Shown here: positions 44,880 to 54,199 of the stretch, piece by piece
Position numbering within the stretch: the first letter of the stretch is position 1
Layout of the letters: each line of letters begins with the position of its first letter
Assembly (NCBI GenBank): GCA_021199475.1
Contig: JAJQHZ010000124.1
Span: 1 to 64,000 of the forward strand
DNA from: Lachnospiraceae bacterium
GTDB taxonomy: Bacteria > Bacillota > Clostridia > Lachnospirales > Lachnospiraceae
Length of the DNA: 64,000 bases
Reading direction: 5' to 3'
Translations under genes and position numbers: made by a program
The notes under the pieces: generated by a model
Database searches by the model: none
What the model was told of the DNA's origin: nothing
What the model saw: only the letters and a program-made list of their open reading frames with translations

Positions 44880-46681
44880 AGAAAAAAATAGCAAATTACA
44901 TTGCGGATTTTCTGGTGGAACAGGGGATCCGGCATAATTTTACGGTGACGGGCGGCGGCGCAATGCATCTGAATGACGCGCTCGGCCATAAGGAAGGGCT
45001 GACCAGCATTTTTAACCATCATGAGCAGGCCTGCGCGATTGCCGCAGAAGCGTATTCGCGTCTGACCGGGAATCTTGCTTGTCTGTGTGTGACGAGCGGT
45101 CCGGGCGGGACGAACGCTCTGACGGGAGTTCTGGGAAGCTGGCTGGATTCGATTCCGATGCTGATTCTCTCGGGCCAGGTGAAGCGGGAGATGACGATCT
45201 GGAGTTGTCCGGATCTGAATCTGCGCCAGCTGGGGGATCAGGAATTTAACATTGCGGATACCGTGCAGCACATGACGAAATATGCTGTGATGGTAACGGA
45301 CCCGTATATGGTATCGTATCATCTGGAAAAAGCACTCTACCTTTGTAAAAAAGGAAAGGGAGGTCCGGTCTGGCTGGACATCCCGCTGGATATCCAGGGT
45401 GCCCGGGTCGACGTGGATAAGATGGTACATTTTGTCCCGGAGCAGGAATACGGTGAGAGAAAACCAGAGTTTACATCCGGCGACGCCGCTCGGCTGATGG
45501 AGAAAATCAAGGCGGCAAAGGCTCCGCTTCTGCTCGCGGGAAGCAGCATCCGATACAGCAAATCAGAGGAAACATTTCTGCAGCTGGTAGAGAAACTGAA
45601 CATCCCGGTGGTGACTGCCTGGGCGGCCAATGATACGCTCTCAGGCGATCATCCGTGTTTTATGGGGGTGCCAGGTACGCTCGGGACACGGGCGGCGAAT
45701 TTTGCGGTGCAGCAGTGTGACCTGCTGCTTACACTGGGCTGCCGTATGAACGTTCGCATGGTAGGGTATAACAAAGGTGATTTTGCGTCAAACGCATACA
45801 AGGTTATGGTGGATATCTGCGAGGCAGAGCTTCACAAGCCGACCTATGAACCGGACTGGGCCATCTGCGCGGATGTGAAGGATGTGCTGGAAGGCCTGGT
45901 TTCCTGTGATTATGACAGGCCGAAGGAGCATGACCGCTGGCTGCGCTGGTGTCAGGATGTGAGAGAAAAATATCCGGTGGTTCCGGCATCGTATCACCAT
46001 GCAGATGGGGCAATCAACCCATATGTATTTACGGAAAAGATGTTTGAGCATCTCGACGCGGAGGACACCATTGTTTCCAGTAATGGCAGCTCCTGCGTTA
46101 TGCCGATTCAGGTCAGCGGGATCAAACAGGGGCAGCGGTATTTCTGCAATTCCGGCTGTGCGGCAATGGGCTATGGCCTGCCTGCCGCACTCGGAGCAGC
46201 GGTGGCGCTTGGAGGGAAGCGGGTGATCTGCCTGGAAGGCGACGGCAGCATCATGATGAATCTGCAGGAGCTGCCGACGGTCCGTTATTACGGGCTGAAC
46301 ATGAAGATTTTCATTTATAATAACAAAGGCTATCATTCGATTCGCCAGACACAGAGAAATAATTTCGGGGAGCCGCTTGTGGGTGTGAACAATGAGAGCG
46401 GCGTCGCAATTCCGGATTTTGAGAAGGTGGCGGCTGCTTTTGATATTCCGTATTTTGCAATTCATACGGAGAGTGAGGCGGACGGAATACTGCAGCAAGT
46501 GCTGGAGACGGAAGGCGCAGTCATCTGTGAGGCATTTGTGGACCCCGAACAGAATTTTGCACCGAAATCATCATCAAAGGTTCTTCCGGATGGGAAAATC
46601 ATTTCTCCGTCGATTGACGAGATGGCGCCGTTCCTGCCGCAGGAGGAGTATCGTGCAGTGAAGGAGAGCTGGCAAAAATAG
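44876..46681 (+). CDS. Thiamine-diphosphate enzyme of the acetolactate synthase type, YerE-like candidate
   Basis: Protein of 601 aa with the three-domain acetolactate synthase plan. The cofactor glutamate is in NHHEQACAIAAEAY, and the diphosphate/metal motif is LEGDGSIMMN with IYNNKGYHS. Enzymes of this group decarboxylate pyruvate and add the two-carbon unit to a carbonyl. In CDP-yersiniose synthesis, YerE does this to CDP-3,6-dideoxy-4-ketoglucose, exactly the product expected from RfbF/G/H here. Ordinary acetolactate synthase or an IolD-like hydrolase are alternatives. ATG 44876 has GAGGGAAG upstream and overlaps the SDR stop; the longer frame from 44858 is less likely. Confidence 0.85.
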   Translation: MKKKIANYIADFLVEQGIRHNFTVTGGGAMHLNDALGHKEGLTSIFNHHEQACAIAAEAYSRLTGNLACLCVTSGPGGTNALTGVLGSWLDSIPMLILSGQVKREMTIWSCPDLNLRQLGDQEFNIADTVQHMTKYAVMVTDPYMVSYHLEKALYLCKKGKGGPVWLDIPLDIQGARVDVDKMVHFVPEQEYGERKPEFTSGDAARLMEKIKAAKAPLLLAGSSIRYSKSEETFLQLVEKLNIPVVTAWAANDTLSGDHPCFMGVPGTLGTRAANFAVQQCDLLLTLGCRMNVRMVGYNKGDFASNAYKVMVDICEAELHKPTYEPDWAICADVKDVLEGLVSCDYDRPKEHDRWLRWCQDVREKYPVVPASYHHADGAINPYVFTEKMFEHLDAEDTIVSSNGSSCVMPIQVSGIKQGQRYFCNSGCAAMGYGLPAALGAAVALGGKRVICLEGDGSIMMNLQELPTVRYYGLNMKIFIYNNKGYHSIRQTQRNNFGEPLVGVNNESGVAIPDFEKVAAAFDIPYFAIHTESEADGILQQVLETEGAVICEAFVDPEQNFAPKSSSKVLPDGKIISPSIDEMAPFLPQEEYRAVKESWQK

Positions 46682-46814
46682 AGGCTTTAAGAGAAACGCT
46701 TTATGATAATTTTTGCGGAGAAACGATGTGCTGTGTCACCCAGATGTGATTCGCGTTGAGCGGAAGCGGGAATACGCAGAATCAGTTGGATGAGAGGAAG
46801 GAGAAGCCTGGAAA

Positions 46815-47333
46815 GTGGGCAGATGGGAATCAATAAAGCTGCTGGTGATCGATGTGGACGGCACGATGACCGACGGCGGCATTTATTATGATGAAAATGG
46901 CAATGAGACAAAAAAATTCTGTACGAAGGACGCGGCGGGATTTTTTACGGCTCATCAGGTCGGGATTGAGATTATGGTGCTGACCGGGAGTGAGTGCCGG
47001 GCTACGACCCGGCGGATGACGGAAATGAGCGTCGAATATTTGTGCCAGAATGTGAAGGACAAGTACCGGTTTCTGAAGCAATTTATGGACGAGCACCGGC
47101 TTTCAAAAGAAAATATCGGCTACATCGGTGATGACCTGAATGATCTGCATCCGATGTCTCTGGCGGGGTTTGTCGGATGTCCATGTGATTCCTGTGAGGA
47201 AATTGTCCGGATTGCGGATTATGTGTCAGACATCAAAGGCGGATACGGGGCAGTGCGCGACGTGATTGCTTTTCTTTTGAAAGAAAGGGGAGAGTGGGAG
47301 CGGGCATACCATACCGTTTACGGTATTGAATAA
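46815..47333 (+). CDS. KdsC-like HAD phosphatase
   Basis: Small HAD phosphatase (172 aa, the size of KdsC and of NeuA-linked phosphatases). The nucleophile motif is LVIDVDGTMTDGGIYY, motif two VLTGSECR, and the metal motif GYIGDDLNDLHP. This group removes phosphate from 8- or 9-carbon sugar acids such as KDO 8-phosphate. No cytidylyltransferase for such acids is seen, so the substrate may be another sugar phosphate made by the cassette. GTG 46815 is the likely start, with AAGGAG 11 bases before; no in-frame ATG exists upstream of the motif. Confidence 0.88.
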   Translation: MGRWESIKLLVIDVDGTMTDGGIYYDENGNETKKFCTKDAAGFFTAHQVGIEIMVLTGSECRATTRRMTEMSVEYLCQNVKDKYRFLKQFMDEHRLSKENIGYIGDDLNDLHPMSLAGFVGCPCDSCEEIVRIADYVSDIKGGYGAVRDVIAFLLKERGEWERAYHTVYGIE

Positions 47334-47354
47334 AACTAAGTGAGAGGAAATGAA

Positions 47355-48023
47355 ATGAGCAGAAAAGCACTGGTAACGGGAGGAAGCAGGGGAATCGGAA
47401 AAGCAATTGCCACGCAGCTGCGTCAGGAAGGGTATGAGGTGTTCACTCCGACAAGGCAGGAGCTGAACCTGCTGTCAGCGGAATCCATTGATCAGTATGT
47501 GCGGGAGAATCGGGGGATCACCTTTGATGTGATTGTCAACGATGCCGGCATTAATGACATTAACGATATCGATCAGATTACTGATGACGAGATTGAACGC
47601 GCCATGAAGACGAATCTGATTGCGCCGATGAAACTTCTGCGCGGATTTGTGCCCGCAATGAAAGAGAATCATTATGGAAGAATCGTAAACATTGGCTCGA
47701 TCTGGAGTGTCGTTTCCAAGCGCGGCCGGGTGGTTTACAGTGCGACGAAGCATGGAATTCATGGGATTACGAAGACGCTTGCGGTGGAGCTTGCGGAGTA
47801 TAACATTCTGGTCAATACAGTTTGCCCGGGCTTTACTTTGACGGAGCTGACGAGCAAAAATAATACCCCGGAGCAGATTGAGGAAATTTCGAAAGAGATT
47901 CCGATGGGCCGTATGGCACAGCCGGAGGAAATCGCAAACGCAGTCTGCTATCTGGTCAGCGAAAGCAATACGTATCTGACGGGACAACTGATTGCGGTAG
48001 ATGGAGGATATACGTCAAAATGA
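47355..48023 (+). CDS. Short-chain dehydrogenase/reductase (classical SDR)
   Basis: Classical SDR (222 aa) similar in motifs to FabG: TGGSRGIGKAIA cofactor loop, NDAGIND, catalytic Ser in VNIGSIWSV and YSATKHGIHG (YxxxK). It probably reduces a keto group with NADPH, for example the one left after a YerE-type two-carbon addition (the job of YerF in Yersinia). ATG 47355 has GAGAGGAA 7 bases before, better than GTG 47340. It overlaps the AroB-like gene by 4 bases (ATGA). Confidence 0.88.
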   Translation: MSRKALVTGGSRGIGKAIATQLRQEGYEVFTPTRQELNLLSAESIDQYVRENRGITFDVIVNDAGINDINDIDQITDDEIERAMKTNLIAPMKLLRGFVPAMKENHYGRIVNIGSIWSVVSKRGRVVYSATKHGIHGITKTLAVELAEYNILVNTVCPGFTLTELTSKNNTPEQIEEISKEIPMGRMAQPEEIANAVCYLVSESNTYLTGQLIAVDGGYTSK

Positions 48024-49093
48024 TCATTCATTCGAAATTCAAGGATTATGAAGTGAAAATTGAGCAGAATCTGGACTTCCTGGAGGTACTTTCACAGGAG
48101 GAAAACACGGAATTTGTGATTGATCAGAAGGTTTATGACCTGTATCAGGAGCATTTTCAGGCGATTCCTGCCAATCGGTTGATTCTGATTGAGGCGACCG
48201 AGCAGAATAAGGTCATCCAGACGGCGCTGGATATCTGTGAAAAGATGACGGAAATCCCGGCAAAGCGGAATGCGCAGCTGGTCTCTGTCGGCGGAGGGAT
48301 TATTCAGGACATTACGGGGTTCGTGGCAAATATTCTTTACCGCGGGATTCGCTGGATATTTGTGCCGACGACGCTGCTGGCTTCGTGTGACAGCTGCATC
48401 GGCGGAAAGACTTCATTGAATTATAAAAAGTATAAAAACCTTCTGGGAACCTTCTATCCCCCGGATCAACTGCATATTTGCTCTGCTTTTTTCAAAACAC
48501 TCACGGAGCGGGATTACAAAAGCGGTTTGTGCGAGGTCGTGAAATTCAATATCATGGCGGGCGAAGACCGCCTGGCACAGATTACAGAGGATATGGACGG
48601 ACTTCTCGTCAGGGAATCCGGCTGCGTGAACCGCTATGTGGAAAGCAGTCTTTTGTTCAAAAAGTCCTTTATCGAGGTGGACGAGTTCGACCGGGGCGAG
48701 CGGATTAAGCTGAATTTTGCGCACACCTTTGGTCATGCGATTGAGGTCGTGACCAATTATGAGATTCCGCATGGGACGGCTGTGGCCATTGGTATGATCA
48801 TGGCAGACAGCATTTCGCTGAAACGCCAGCTCCTTTCCGCAGAGCTCGTAACCGGCAGCGAAAACGTTTTACTGAAGGTGATTGATATCAATCCGGAGCT
48901 TCTGGATGTGCCGCAGGAGCAGGTGCTCGATGCCATGCGCAAGGACAAGAAGCAGACCAGTCAGTCTCTGACAGCAGTATTGCTCACGGAAAATGGACTG
49001 GAACTGATTCATGATATGGAAACCGAAGAGGTTGCGTATGCATTTGACTATTTCAGAAGCTTGTATGCGGATTACTGCAGTGTAAGCAGATGA
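48020..49093 (+). CDS. AroB-related sugar phosphate cyclase
   Basis: Protein of 357 aa from the dehydroquinate synthase superfamily. Recognisable motifs are VSVGGGIIQDITGF, VPTTLLASCDSCIGGKTSLN, GLCEVVKFNIM, NFAHTFGHAIE and PHGTAVAIGM, with zinc histidines in place. Several residues differ from true AroB (for example DITGF for DLAGF, LCEVVKFN for LAEVIKYG), as in the AroB-related phospholyases of O-antigen loci. Such enzymes turn a phosphorylated ketose into a cyclitol or an altered sugar. It is coupled to the upstream SDR. A housekeeping shikimate role is unlikely in this context. Confidence 0.85.
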   Translation: MIIHSKFKDYEVKIEQNLDFLEVLSQEENTEFVIDQKVYDLYQEHFQAIPANRLILIEATEQNKVIQTALDICEKMTEIPAKRNAQLVSVGGGIIQDITGFVANILYRGIRWIFVPTTLLASCDSCIGGKTSLNYKKYKNLLGTFYPPDQLHICSAFFKTLTERDYKSGLCEVVKFNIMAGEDRLAQITEDMDGLLVRESGCVNRYVESSLLFKKSFIEVDEFDRGERIKLNFAHTFGHAIEVVTNYEIPHGTAVAIGMIMADSISLKRQLLSAELVTGSENVLLKVIDINPELLDVPQEQVLDAMRKDKKQTSQSLTAVLLTENGLELIHDMETEEVAYAFDYFRSLYADYCSVSR

Positions 49094-49204
49094 ATTTGAA
49101 GGATTATTTACGTTCCGGTTTATCCGGGCCAGGCGCTTAGGAACGATTCCCTGCGCAAAATGGAAAAATTTTGGCTTCGGATTATCCGTGTTAAGGTGAA
49201 ACAA

Positions 49205-50149
49205 ATGAAAAAAATCAGTGTGATGATTCCCTGCTATAATGAGGAAGAAAATGTAAAACCTATGAGTGAGGCGGTTGTGCATATATTGGAGTCAGAGTTA
49301 GCGCAATATGACTATGAGCTTTTGTTTATTGATAACTGCTCGACTGACCGAACCAGAGAATACCTGCGTGAAATCTGTGCAGGGAATCCGAAAATTAAAG
49401 AAATCTTTAACGCAAAGAATTTCGGACAGTTCAATTCTCCTTACTATGGAATGCTTCAGACGACCGGCGACTGTACGATTACGATGTGTTGTGATTTCCA
49501 GGATCCGGTGGAACTCATTCCGGTCTTTGTAAAGGAATGGGAGAATGGCTACAAGATCGTTTCCGGTATCAAAACCAGCAGCAAAGAAAACAGAATCATG
49601 CGTTCTCTTCGTACCTGCTATTACAAGCTGATCAAAAAGATGTCCGATGTCGAGCAGATTGAGCATTTTACGGGCTTTGGATTGTATGACAAGGGTTTTA
49701 TTGAAGTACTTCGTAAGCTGGACGACCCGACTCCGTTTTTGCGTGGAATTGTGGCGGAGCTTGGCTATAAGAGAAAGAACATCCCCTATGAGCAGCAAAA
49801 GCGTGCGGCCGGGAAGACACACAACAATTGGTATACTTTGTATGATGCCGCGATGCTGAGCTTTACGTCTTATACGAAGGTTGGACTGCGGATTGCGACC
49901 ATCAGCGGGTTTGTCATGTCCATACTGGCGATGTTGGTTGCATTCGTTTATTTAATTATGAAGCTGGTTTACTGGGATCGGTTTGACGCTGGCACAGCAC
50001 CGATTCTGATCGGCGTCTTCCTGATGGGGGCAGTGCAGCTTTTCTTTATCGGACTGATTGGGGAATATGTGCTGAGTATTAATAAGAGAGTGATGCATCG
50101 GCCGCTTGTGGTGGAGGAAGAGCGGATCAATTTTCAGGATAAGGAATGA
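49205..50149 (+). CDS. GtrB/DPM1-like membrane glycosyltransferase (GT2)
   Basis: Polyprenyl-phosphate glycosyltransferase of 314 aa. SVMIPCYNEEENV, FIDNCSTDRT and the metal-site variant CCDFQDPVELIP stand at the family positions; GFGLYDKGF marks the acceptor loop. Helices at about 228-252 and 262-288 end the protein. I start at ATG 49205 (AAGGTG 7 bases before) rather than 49160. Its stop overlaps the rfbG start by 4 bases. With the GtrA gene at 51365 and the GT-C-like gene at 51984 it could form a complete side-sugar module, perhaps using the CDP-derived deoxysugar. Confidence 0.9.
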   Translation: MKKISVMIPCYNEEENVKPMSEAVVHILESELAQYDYELLFIDNCSTDRTREYLREICAGNPKIKEIFNAKNFGQFNSPYYGMLQTTGDCTITMCCDFQDPVELIPVFVKEWENGYKIVSGIKTSSKENRIMRSLRTCYYKLIKKMSDVEQIEHFTGFGLYDKGFIEVLRKLDDPTPFLRGIVAELGYKRKNIPYEQQKRAAGKTHNNWYTLYDAAMLSFTSYTKVGLRIATISGFVMSILAMLVAFVYLIMKLVYWDRFDAGTAPILIGVFLMGAVQLFFIGLIGEYVLSINKRVMHRPLVVEEERINFQDKE

Positions 50150-51219
50150 AAATAATGAGAATGGATATGACTTTTTTTAAAAACAAACGCATTTTGATTA
50201 CCGGCCACACCGGCTTTAAGGGCTCCTGGATGTGTCGGCTGCTGGCAAATGCGGGCGCTTCTGTGACGGGATATGCGCTGGAGCCGCCGACGGATCCGAG
50301 CCTGTTTGCGCTCTGCCATCTGGATGAGGCGGTGCGCTCGATTGTGGGTGATGTCCGGGATCTGGAGCATCTGAAGCGCGTGTTTGAGGAGACGCAGCCG
50401 GAGATTGTGATTCATATGGCGGCGCAGCCGCTGGTGCGTGAGTCTTACCAGAATCCGGTCTATACGTATGATGTCAATGTGATGGGCACGGTCAATGTGC
50501 TGGAGTGCGTCCGGCTGACGAAAAGTGTGCGCTCGTTCCTGAATGTGACGACGGACAAGGTATATCGGAACCGGGAATGGGAGTGGGGGTACCGTGAGAA
50601 TGAGGAATTGAACGGATACGATCCGTATTCGAATTCGAAATCCTGCTCAGAACTGGTGACCGGCAGCTATAAGAATTCGTTTTTTGGCGATTCAGATACG
50701 GCGATTTCAACGGCCAGGGCCGGCAATGTGATCGGAGGCGGGGATTTTGCCGCAGACCGGATCATACCGGACTGCATCCGCGCCGCACAGGCGGGAAACG
50801 ATATCATTGTGCGCACTCCGTTTTCTACCAGACCATATCAGCATGTGCTGGAGCCGATAGCCGCTTATCTGATGATTGTGAAGGCACAGTATGAGGATCC
50901 GAAATTCGCCGGTAATTACAACGTGGGGCCTGACGAGACGGATTGCTGGACGACGGGAAATCTGGTGACATTGTTCTGTAAAAAGTGGAATGGGCGAACT
51001 GACGCGAAGGTGAAATGGATCGACCGCTATGACGGCGGTCCGCACGAAGCGAGCTTCCTGAAGCTGGACTGCTCAAAAATCAAGCGGATTTTTGGCTGGA
51101 CACCGCGGTGGAATGTGGAGACTGCCATGGAGAAGATTGTCGAGTGGTCGAAGGCGTATTTTGAAGGCGGAGATATTGTGGCAGTGATGGACCGGCAGAT
51201 CGAAGAGTTTCTTGGATAA
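50146..51219 (+). CDS. rfbG: CDP-glucose 4,6-dehydratase
   Basis: Extended SDR (357 aa, family size) converting CDP-glucose to CDP-4-keto-6-deoxyglucose. ITGHTGFKGSWM is the typical RfbG cofactor loop, VTTDKVYRN holds the catalytic Thr and Asp, and YSNSKSCSEL the YxxxK pair. ARAGNVIGGGDFAADRIIPD is the expected family stretch. It acts between RfbF (39751) and RfbH (40674) but lies about 8 kb downstream of them, after the six-gene cassette. Alternative ATGs a few codons inside are possible. Confidence 0.95.
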   Translation: MKIMRMDMTFFKNKRILITGHTGFKGSWMCRLLANAGASVTGYALEPPTDPSLFALCHLDEAVRSIVGDVRDLEHLKRVFEETQPEIVIHMAAQPLVRESYQNPVYTYDVNVMGTVNVLECVRLTKSVRSFLNVTTDKVYRNREWEWGYRENEELNGYDPYSNSKSCSELVTGSYKNSFFGDSDTAISTARAGNVIGGGDFAADRIIPDCIRAAQAGNDIIVRTPFSTRPYQHVLEPIAAYLMIVKAQYEDPKFAGNYNVGPDETDCWTTGNLVTLFCKKWNGRTDAKVKWIDRYDGGPHEASFLKLDCSKIKRIFGWTPRWNVETAMEKIVEWSKAYFEGGDIVAVMDRQIEEFLG

Positions 51220-51364
51220 CAGTGAGCGGGTCTTGCTCTTAAGTGGGATTCGAATCTCTGGTGATTTCGTCGGCGAATGCATTAGAAGTATGGATAAATG
51301 ACAGGACAATGTTTATCTGCAGAAAGAACAAATGTGCAGGAATAGGAGAAACGGGGAATGAACC

Positions 51365-51877
51365 ATGGAGAAATTCCTGAGAGCAGGCTGGAATTTTCTT
51401 GAAAAGATGATTTATTTTTTCGGGGTCAAGGTATTTCGGATCAGGCTACTAGAGAATAACTGGGACAGTATTATTCAATTTGTGAAGTTCGGAGTCGTCG
51501 GATTGAGCAATACGGTTGTTTCTTATGTGATTTATCTGATATCGCTTCTGCTATTGCAGAACTATGCTTTGATACCGAATTTCGATTATCTGGTGGCGCA
51601 GTTTATTGGGTTTCTGATCAGCGTTTTGTGGTCCTTTTACTGGAACCGAAAATATGTTTTTAAGGCGGATAATGATCAGGTGCCCTGGCCGCAGGCACTT
51701 TTGAAAACCTATATCTCATATGGCTTTACGGGCATTTTCCTGAACAGCATCTTGTCCATTCTTTGGGTGCAGATGCTGGGGGTCTCCAAGCTGATTGCCC
51801 CGATCTTTAACCTGATCATCAGTGTACCGCTGAATTTTATTCTGAATAAATTCTGGGCGTTCCGGAAAGGAAAATAA
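51365..51877 (+). CDS. GtrA family membrane protein
   Basis: GtrA-type four-helix flippase candidate (170 aa). After a 35-residue N-terminal part comes FVKFGVVGLSNTVVSYVIYL (helix one), then a second helix ending FYWNRKYVF, the family signature before a short loop, and two further helices ending LNKFWAFRK. It would flip a lipid-linked sugar made by a GtrB-type enzyme. The nearest GtrB-type gene is at 49205 and a GT-C-like gene follows after 106 bases. GGGG lies 8 bases before the ATG. Confidence 0.9.
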   Translation: MEKFLRAGWNFLEKMIYFFGVKVFRIRLLENNWDSIIQFVKFGVVGLSNTVVSYVIYLISLLLLQNYALIPNFDYLVAQFIGFLISVLWSFYWNRKYVFKADNDQVPWPQALLKTYISYGFTGIFLNSILSILWVQMLGVSKLIAPIFNLIISVPLNFILNKFWAFRKGK

Positions 51878-51983
51878 TCAAAAGATTGGATCATACGGAT
51901 GTTTGTGTCTGTGATTTGCAGGTAAGGTTTTTCAGGTAAGGAAAGCTGAGATTCGTAAAATCAGGGAATAAGGAGGAGTGACG

Positions 51984-54068
51984 ATGTATTTTTTACAGAT
52001 GCTGGCTGCGTTTTTGGTTTTGGCTGGTATGGCGCTGCTGATGCGGAGTCTTATGAAAGTAAACATTGGCGAGGGATTCCTATTTGGAACGGCGGGATGT
52101 CTTCTTGTCCTTTTTGTCAGCGGTGTGGCCGGGTCATTTACGGTTGGAATTTATATACTTCTAGCTCTTTCTGCTGCCGGAGTGGTACTGTGGCTGATAC
52201 GCGTGGTGAAGAATGGAAAAAAAGAGCTGAAAAATACATTTTCGCCAGTAACGGTTTTTTTGATTTGCTGGTTTTGTCTTTCGCTTGTGCTTTTATACAA
52301 TGATTTTATCCAGCATATAGACGAATTTCATTACTGGGCGAAAGTGGTTCGTGTCATGGAAGATGCGGATCGGATCACGTCCGGATTCAGTCTCTCCGAA
52401 AACTCGTATGTGACCAGTTTGTTTATTCTGTTTTTTCAAAAATTTACCGGCTACAGCGAGCAGGGAATGTACGCGGCGGAAATACTTTTTGTGTGGATCG
52501 GATTCCTTCTCCCATTTTCCTCCTATGGATGGAAGGATTGGAAAAAAATAGCGGTTTATGTAGTGATTATTTATTTGTCAATGTTTTCACTGTATTCTTA
52601 TGGCATCAAAAGCCTGTATGTTGATGTTCCTCTGGCGGCATGGTCCGGCGGTCTTTGCGGATGGTGGGTGAATCGAGGTACGAAAAAAACCAATCTTGCT
52701 GCGGCAATATCAGGATTAATCCTGATTGCATTCATTAAGCCTTATACGGGGCTGTTGATGGCAGCATTTGTACTGCTGTTTATGCTGATTCATGCCTTTA
52801 TCCTGGATAAGCAGCCAATTAAAAAAGACCGGATTCGAGGTGCTCGTATCACCGCGGGAATTCTGTGCGGGCTGATTCTTCTGGTGAGCGCAGCTCTGAT
52901 CGGGGCAGTAATGAAATTGACTCCTTATGAGGCTTCAGCAACGATTGCAGAGGAAACCGTCGTGAATGATGAAAGTGCAGAGAGTGCGGATGCAAAAGCA
53001 GAGGAAGCCGAGGCTGAGGATGTTGAAGCCGGGGATGCTGACGAGGGGGATTCTGTTGACGGTGATACAGAAATCAGTGTATCGGCTAATACGGACACTG
53101 GGGAACAGGCGTGGATGATTGCAGGTATCAGGCTGCCTGAACAATTGTCGGCGTTTGTGAATTCTCTGAAAATATCAGGTGAGAAAGTCATAAAGACATT
53201 TGGCTCATTTGCGACAGCATGCATGGGTTCAGCTCTGGCATCAAAATCGAACTGGACAATCGGATTTTTGCCATTTGTTTTTATTTTACTGATTTTAATG
53301 AAGCTGACGGGGGATATTTTCGGACAGCAGGATAAAATGCAGGTCTATATGCTATATGCGGGTTTTGTCACGTTTAGCTACTCCGTTGTGCTGTTTTTTT
53401 CTTATGTATTTATGTTTGAGTACAGTCTGAGCACGACGGTGCGTTCGATCACCAGATATTTTTCTGTCTGCGCGATTTTTCTGTTTGTTTTGCTGTTGGT
53501 GCAGCTGCTGCAGAGGACTTCAGAAAAGAAAGAAAAATTGTGCCAGTATGTCGTATTGGGAATAGCAGCGTTTTTTGCACTTGGATTAAATGGAAAATTC
53601 ATTCCAAATGCGACCGCCCTTGACAAGGAGGAAATATCTGGATATGAAAACCTGTCGAATATCAAAGTGAAAATTGCTCAGGTCGATGCAATCCTTGAAG
53701 ATTCGGATCGTGTGTATTATATTTGTCAGTATTCTTCAGGCGGGCAAAATGCGGCTGACTTGTATACGGCTGCAGTATCTTACTATCTGGATACGCAGGT
53801 GAGTGATTATCAGAGCGATCCATGGAAGTTTACCAAATCTGGTTGTATTATCCGGTTGGAGGAGTACGATATGACGATAGCGGATCTCCCGGATATGCTA
53901 GAGGAGGGCGGATATACTTACCTGTGGATTGAGAAAACGAATTCGTATCTGACAGAGAATCTTCCATTTGTGCTGGAAGGGGCCAATATAGAGGACTCCA
54001 GTCTTTATAAAATTGTTTATATAAATGGCGAGGCGAGGGAACTTGAATTTGTGACAACCCTTGGATGA
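51984..54068 (+). CDS. GT-C-like membrane protein with acidic outside loop
   Basis: Membrane protein of about 694 aa with ten or more helices and a 140-residue outside tail. The loop IDEFHYWAKVVRVMED after the third to fourth helix has the acidic and aromatic residues common in GT-C enzymes. An unusual feature at about residues 318-375 (52936-53110) is a very acidic, Ala-, Glu- and Asp-rich stretch between helices, probably outside the cell. AGGAGG lies 7 bases before ATG 51984; GTG 51978 is an alternative. With the GtrA gene just upstream it probably adds a lipid-linked sugar outside. No named family recognised. Confidence 0.72.
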   Translation: MYFLQMLAAFLVLAGMALLMRSLMKVNIGEGFLFGTAGCLLVLFVSGVAGSFTVGIYILLALSAAGVVLWLIRVVKNGKKELKNTFSPVTVFLICWFCLSLVLLYNDFIQHIDEFHYWAKVVRVMEDADRITSGFSLSENSYVTSLFILFFQKFTGYSEQGMYAAEILFVWIGFLLPFSSYGWKDWKKIAVYVVIIYLSMFSLYSYGIKSLYVDVPLAAWSGGLCGWWVNRGTKKTNLAAAISGLILIAFIKPYTGLLMAAFVLLFMLIHAFILDKQPIKKDRIRGARITAGILCGLILLVSAALIGAVMKLTPYEASATIAEETVVNDESAESADAKAEEAEAEDVEAGDADEGDSVDGDTEISVSANTDTGEQAWMIAGIRLPEQLSAFVNSLKISGEKVIKTFGSFATACMGSALASKSNWTIGFLPFVFILLILMKLTGDIFGQQDKMQVYMLYAGFVTFSYSVVLFFSYVFMFEYSLSTTVRSITRYFSVCAIFLFVLLLVQLLQRTSEKKEKLCQYVVLGIAAFFALGLNGKFIPNATALDKEEISGYENLSNIKVKIAQVDAILEDSDRVYYICQYSSGGQNAADLYTAAVSYYLDTQVSDYQSDPWKFTKSGCIIRLEEYDMTIADLPDMLEEGGYTYLWIEKTNSYLTENLPFVLEGANIEDSSLYKIVYINGEARELEFVTTLG

Positions 54069-54199
54069 GAGGCAGCTGTTAGTACTTGCTGTTTGTTCGA
54101 AAAGATTGACTTTAAGATTGTTTTGCATGAGTTGTATCTGTGAAGGCGGGTGCACGTGCGGAATACGAAAGAATCAGTTGAGGAGGAGAGATATATTAT

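Noticed and set aside
44876-46681. Branched-chain amino acid acetolactate synthase (ilvB)
   Set aside because: No ilvN or other ilv genes nearby; the position between sugar SDRs and RfbF/G/H favours a YerE-like role, though this is not proven.
48020-49093. Housekeeping 3-dehydroquinate synthase (aroB)
   Set aside because: Several motif residues differ from true AroB, and the gene is translationally coupled to a sugar SDR inside a glycan cassette with no other shikimate genes.
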